A DNA stretch of 8,251 nt, from positions 1-8,251 of the forward strand of contig DOTU01000060.1 in the NCBI GenBank assembly GCA_003520965.1, in the 5' to 3' direction. The stretch is from Candidatus Zixiibacteriota bacterium. Lineage in GTDB: Bacteria > Zixibacteria > MSB-5A5 > UBA10806. Position numbers and translations under genes: made by a program. Of this stretch, positions 6,145-8,251 are shown piece by piece; within the stretch, counting starts at the first letter, position 1, and each line of letters starts with the position of its first letter. The notes under the pieces were generated by a model, which had not been told where the DNA came from, searched no databases, and saw nothing but the letters and a program-made list of their open reading frames with translations.

Positions 6145-8251
6145 TTCGCCTCCCCTGTGGCTAAGGAATCAAGTATTTCAAATGTGGCTTCGGTTGAATC
6201 CACTATCTCAGCAAAGGGAATCGGAGAACCTTTACCCCGCAGAAGATGCTCGGAGAATGTTTCAAGCATTTTACGGTGCCCCTTATCCTGGGAGTCTTTG
6301 AAGTGAGTAGCTCGGCCGCCCTCGTTTATAATTGAAAGAGTCTTAAAATCGTCAAGCATGATGGCCATTCCGCCACCGAAAATTTCCAGATATTCCTTGG
6401 AAGCTGCCTTATTACCGCTGGCGACATAGTTTATCGTACCTACCGAGCCATCGGCGAACCTGATCATCACTTGCAAATTATCATCTGAGCGGTAGCGGCT
6501 ATCGGGCATAGAAAGAGACTCGGCTGAGATTTTAATTGGCTTTGCGCCTGCGATATAAGAGAGAAGATCGACAAAGTGACAAACCTCACCAACGATTCGT
6601 CCGCCGCCGGATTCGCTGTCTTGAATCCAGGTACCGGAGGGGATAAAACCGGCGTTAATGCGGTAATGCATTGTTAGAGGATAGGAACGGCCAGACAGCG
6701 CCGATTTTATCTTCTCGGTGAAAGGAGCAAAGCGCCTGTTAAATCCCACCATCAGAGGCGTACCGGTTGAATTATAAGAGGCTATTATTTGATCAAGCTC
6801 CTCGAGGTTCAAACAGAGGGGTTTTTCTACAAATGTCGGCTTTCGTTTGCAAAGGGCTTCGATAACATGGGTGGCATGTTGGTCGTGGCGATTGGCGATG
6901 AAGACAACGCTTACGTTGGGATCGTCAACTATTTCGGAGAATGACTCGGCGGTTTTTTTGAAACTGAAGCGCTCTTTTGAGCTGGTTGCGGTGACGCCGC
7001 TGCCAGACATAATTGAAACGCACTCATAATCCTTGATTTGCGAGATATTTGGGAGAAGCACTCCGGACGCGAAATTACCAGCTCCTACAAAACCGACACC
7101 CACCTTAGAGAGATGAATAGGTTCAAAGACCACGGAAACAGGTTTGGATTCTGATTTTGCTTCTTTGTAATTTAATACAACTCCAAGATACTTTTCGTCC
7201 GTTTTGCCGGCGATCATATCATAGGCTTTTGGAGCATCATCGATTTCAAATCGGTGAGTGATGAGCCCCTTGATATTGATCTTTTCGGCTGATATTAGCT
7301 TGAGGAAAGATTGCATATTGCGATTTTCGGTCCAACGGACATAACTGTATGGGTAGTCGCGGCCGGCCTCCTCGTAACCGTAATCGTAGCGGCCAGGGCC
7401 GTAGGAGCGGGAAAGCCGAAGCTCAAGCTCCTTATCGTAGAAGAGCTTTCTGGGTATATCGAGTTTTACCAATCCCACAGCCACCACTCGGCCTCGGTCG
7501 CGCGAAATCTGTCCGGCAGTCTCCACTGGTCCAGCGGTATTGGAAGCAGCGGTAATAATTACTGCGTCAGCTCCCCTGCCGGCGGTGGCGTTAGCAACCG
7601 CAGTGGTCTCGAGACCGTCGGCCATGAAAGCGGCCTCCGCGCCTGATTTTTTCGCCAACTCGACTTTATCGCGATCTATATCTATTCCCAAAACTCGGCA
7701 GCCGGAGGCTGACAGTAACATACAAGTGATCTGACCCAGAAGCCCGAGCCCGATCACAACCACAGTCTCACCGAGTCTGACATCAGCCTGGCGCACCCCC
7801 TGCATAGCGATAGCGCCCAGGGTCACAAAGCTGGCTTCTTCAAAAGAAACGTTTTCGGGTATTTTTACAGCTAAATTTGTAGGCACGAAAATTCGCTCGG
7901 CGTGGCTGGCATATCCAAAACCTGCGCAAGCGACTCGCTCGCCCCTTGTCCAACCGTCCACCGCTCGATGAATTTCCTCAACGACGCCGGCGCAACTGTA
8001 TCCTAAGGCGGTTGGAGTAGAGAGTTTACCCATAACTTTGTTATAGGTGGAAACAACTCCCTCGGTTTTCATCTTGGCGATAACCTGCTTGACCATATCA
8101 GGCCTCTGGCGCGCCTTTCCCATAAGAGACATCTGGGATATCTCAATCATCTGACGCTCGGTGCCAACCGATATTAAGGAGCAACGGTTTTCCACCAATA
8201 GCCCCGGACCTTTGATCTGCGGGGCTGGGATATTTTCCACCCGTGGGCCTT
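6129..8251 (-). CDS. Bi-domain oxidoreductase (MDR alcohol-dehydrogenase-like + Gfo/Idh/MocA), start outside window
   Basis: Probable NAD(P)-dependent sugar or nucleotide-sugar oxidoreductase of the cytosol; the substrate cannot be read from sequence. The frame stays open to the right edge. The first possible start inside is a GTG at 8240, but it falls in the family's usual first strand and coding continues upstream (Gly-Pro-Arg), so the true start lies outside. Residues below count from that GTG (703 visible). Residues 1-355 are an MDR dehydrogenase half: VGTER at 25-29, nucleotide-binding GLGLLG at 164-169, and the segment SYGPGRYDYGYEEAGRDYP (279-297), which I know as typical of this fused family. 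Residues about 379-700 are a Gfo/Idh/MocA half: GAGNFA at 386-391, EKP at 472-474 (likely catalytic Lys473), and GEVCHFVD at 551-558 with His555. The zinc ligands of classical MDR enzymes are missing. Family members commonly sit in exopolysaccharide loci, which fits the glycosyltransferase directly downstream. Confidence 0.9.
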   Translation of the reverse strand, partial: GPRVENIPAPQIKGPGLLVENRCSLISVGTERQMIEISQMSLMGKARQRPDMVKQVIAKMKTEGVVSTYNKVMGKLSTPTALGYSCAGVVEEIHRAVDGWTRGERVACAGFGYASHAERIFVPTNLAVKIPENVSFEEASFVTLGAIAMQGVRQADVRLGETVVVIGLGLLGQITCMLLSASGCRVLGIDIDRDKVELAKKSGAEAAFMADGLETTAVANATAGRGADAVIITAASNTAGPVETAGQISRDRGRVVAVGLVKLDIPRKLFYDKELELRLSRSYGPGRYDYGYEEAGRDYPYSYVRWTENRNMQSFLKLISAEKINIKGLITHRFEIDDAPKAYDMIAGKTDEKYLGVVLNYKEAKSESKPVSVVFEPIHLSKVGVGFVGAGNFASGVLLPNISQIKDYECVSIMSGSGVTATSSKERFSFKKTAESFSEIVDDPNVSVVFIANRHDQHATHVIEALCKRKPTFVEKPLCLNLEELDQIIASYNSTGTPLMVGFNRRFAPFTEKIKSALSGRSYPLTMHYRINAGFIPSGTWIQDSESGGGRIVGEVCHFVDLLSYIAGAKPIKISAESLSMPDSRYRSDDNLQVMIRFADGSVGTINYVASGNKAASKEYLEIFGGGMAIMLDDFKTLSIINEGGRATHFKDSQDKGHRKMLETFSEHLLRGKGSPIPFAEIVDSTEATFEILDSLATGEAKWMTD
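6149..6156 (-). promoter_or_regulatory. Ribosome binding site of the GT4 glycosyltransferase
   Basis: AGGGGAGG on the minus strand, 4 nt before the ATG at 6144. It lies inside the last codons of the upstream oxidoreductase gene and decides the start of the downstream gene. Confidence 0.75.

Noticed and set aside
7311..7646. 111-codon plus-strand frame opposite the oxidoreductase
   Set aside because: It lies antisense to the NAD-binding region of a strong gene and has no supporting motif or context.
1..8251. CRISPR array, tRNA, insertion sequence, toxin-antitoxin or defence system
   Set aside because: No regularly spaced repeats, no cloverleaf-like sequences, no transposase or inverted terminal repeats seen, and the window is almost fully occupied by six polysaccharide or outer-membrane genes.

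Overview
This window is a tightly packed stretch of bacterial chromosome. All six genes I can support lie on the minus strand, so transcription runs from the right edge to the left edge. The gene content is that of a surface-polysaccharide (capsule, exopolysaccharide or O-antigen) biosynthesis operon. Base composition and codon use look even across the window. I see no tRNA, rRNA, CRISPR array, insertion sequence, phage gene or attachment site.

The organism is probably a diderm bacterium of the broad FCB (Fibrobacteres-Chlorobi-Bacteroidetes) type, possibly an uncultured lineage such as Zixibacteria or a relative. This rests on two outer-membrane barrel genes (a Wzi-type capsule assembly protein and a PorV/PorQ-type protein) and on a bi-domain oxidoreductase common in polysaccharide loci of such lineages. 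The taxonomic guess is inference.

In transcription order the layout is: (1) 8251-6129, a bi-domain oxidoreductase whose start lies outside the window, with a zinc-ligand-less alcohol-dehydrogenase-like half fused to a Gfo/Idh/MocA half, probably making or modifying a sugar precursor; (2) 6144-4822, a GT4 glycosyltransferase overlapping gene 1 by 16 bp; (3) 4778-3372, a WbaP/WcaJ-type polyprenyl-phosphate sugar-1-phosphate transferase that starts repeat-unit assembly on the lipid carrier; (4) 3360-2680, an unrecognised four-helix membrane protein that looks like the N-terminal half of gene 3 without its catalytic domain; (5) 2680-1139, a Wzi-type outer-membrane barrel; (6) 1136-1, a PorV/PorQ-type outer-membrane barrel with a Lys/Pro-rich tail that runs off the left edge.

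The genes follow the biosynthetic route outward: cytosolic sugar chemistry, cytosolic glycosyl transfer, inner-membrane initiation, an inner-membrane accessory protein, then two outer-membrane proteins. Junctions are overlaps or gaps of 2 to 43 bp, with no internal promoter or terminator visible, so I infer one polycistronic message with its promoter to the right of the window. No flippase, polymerase or Wza-type exporter is present here; these would have to lie outside.

The most interesting item is gene 4, a possible stand-alone, non-catalytic partner of the initiating transferase. The absence of every expected zinc ligand in gene 1 and the coupled pair of outer-membrane barrels are also worth attention. 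I did not find an unmistakably new defence or mobile system.
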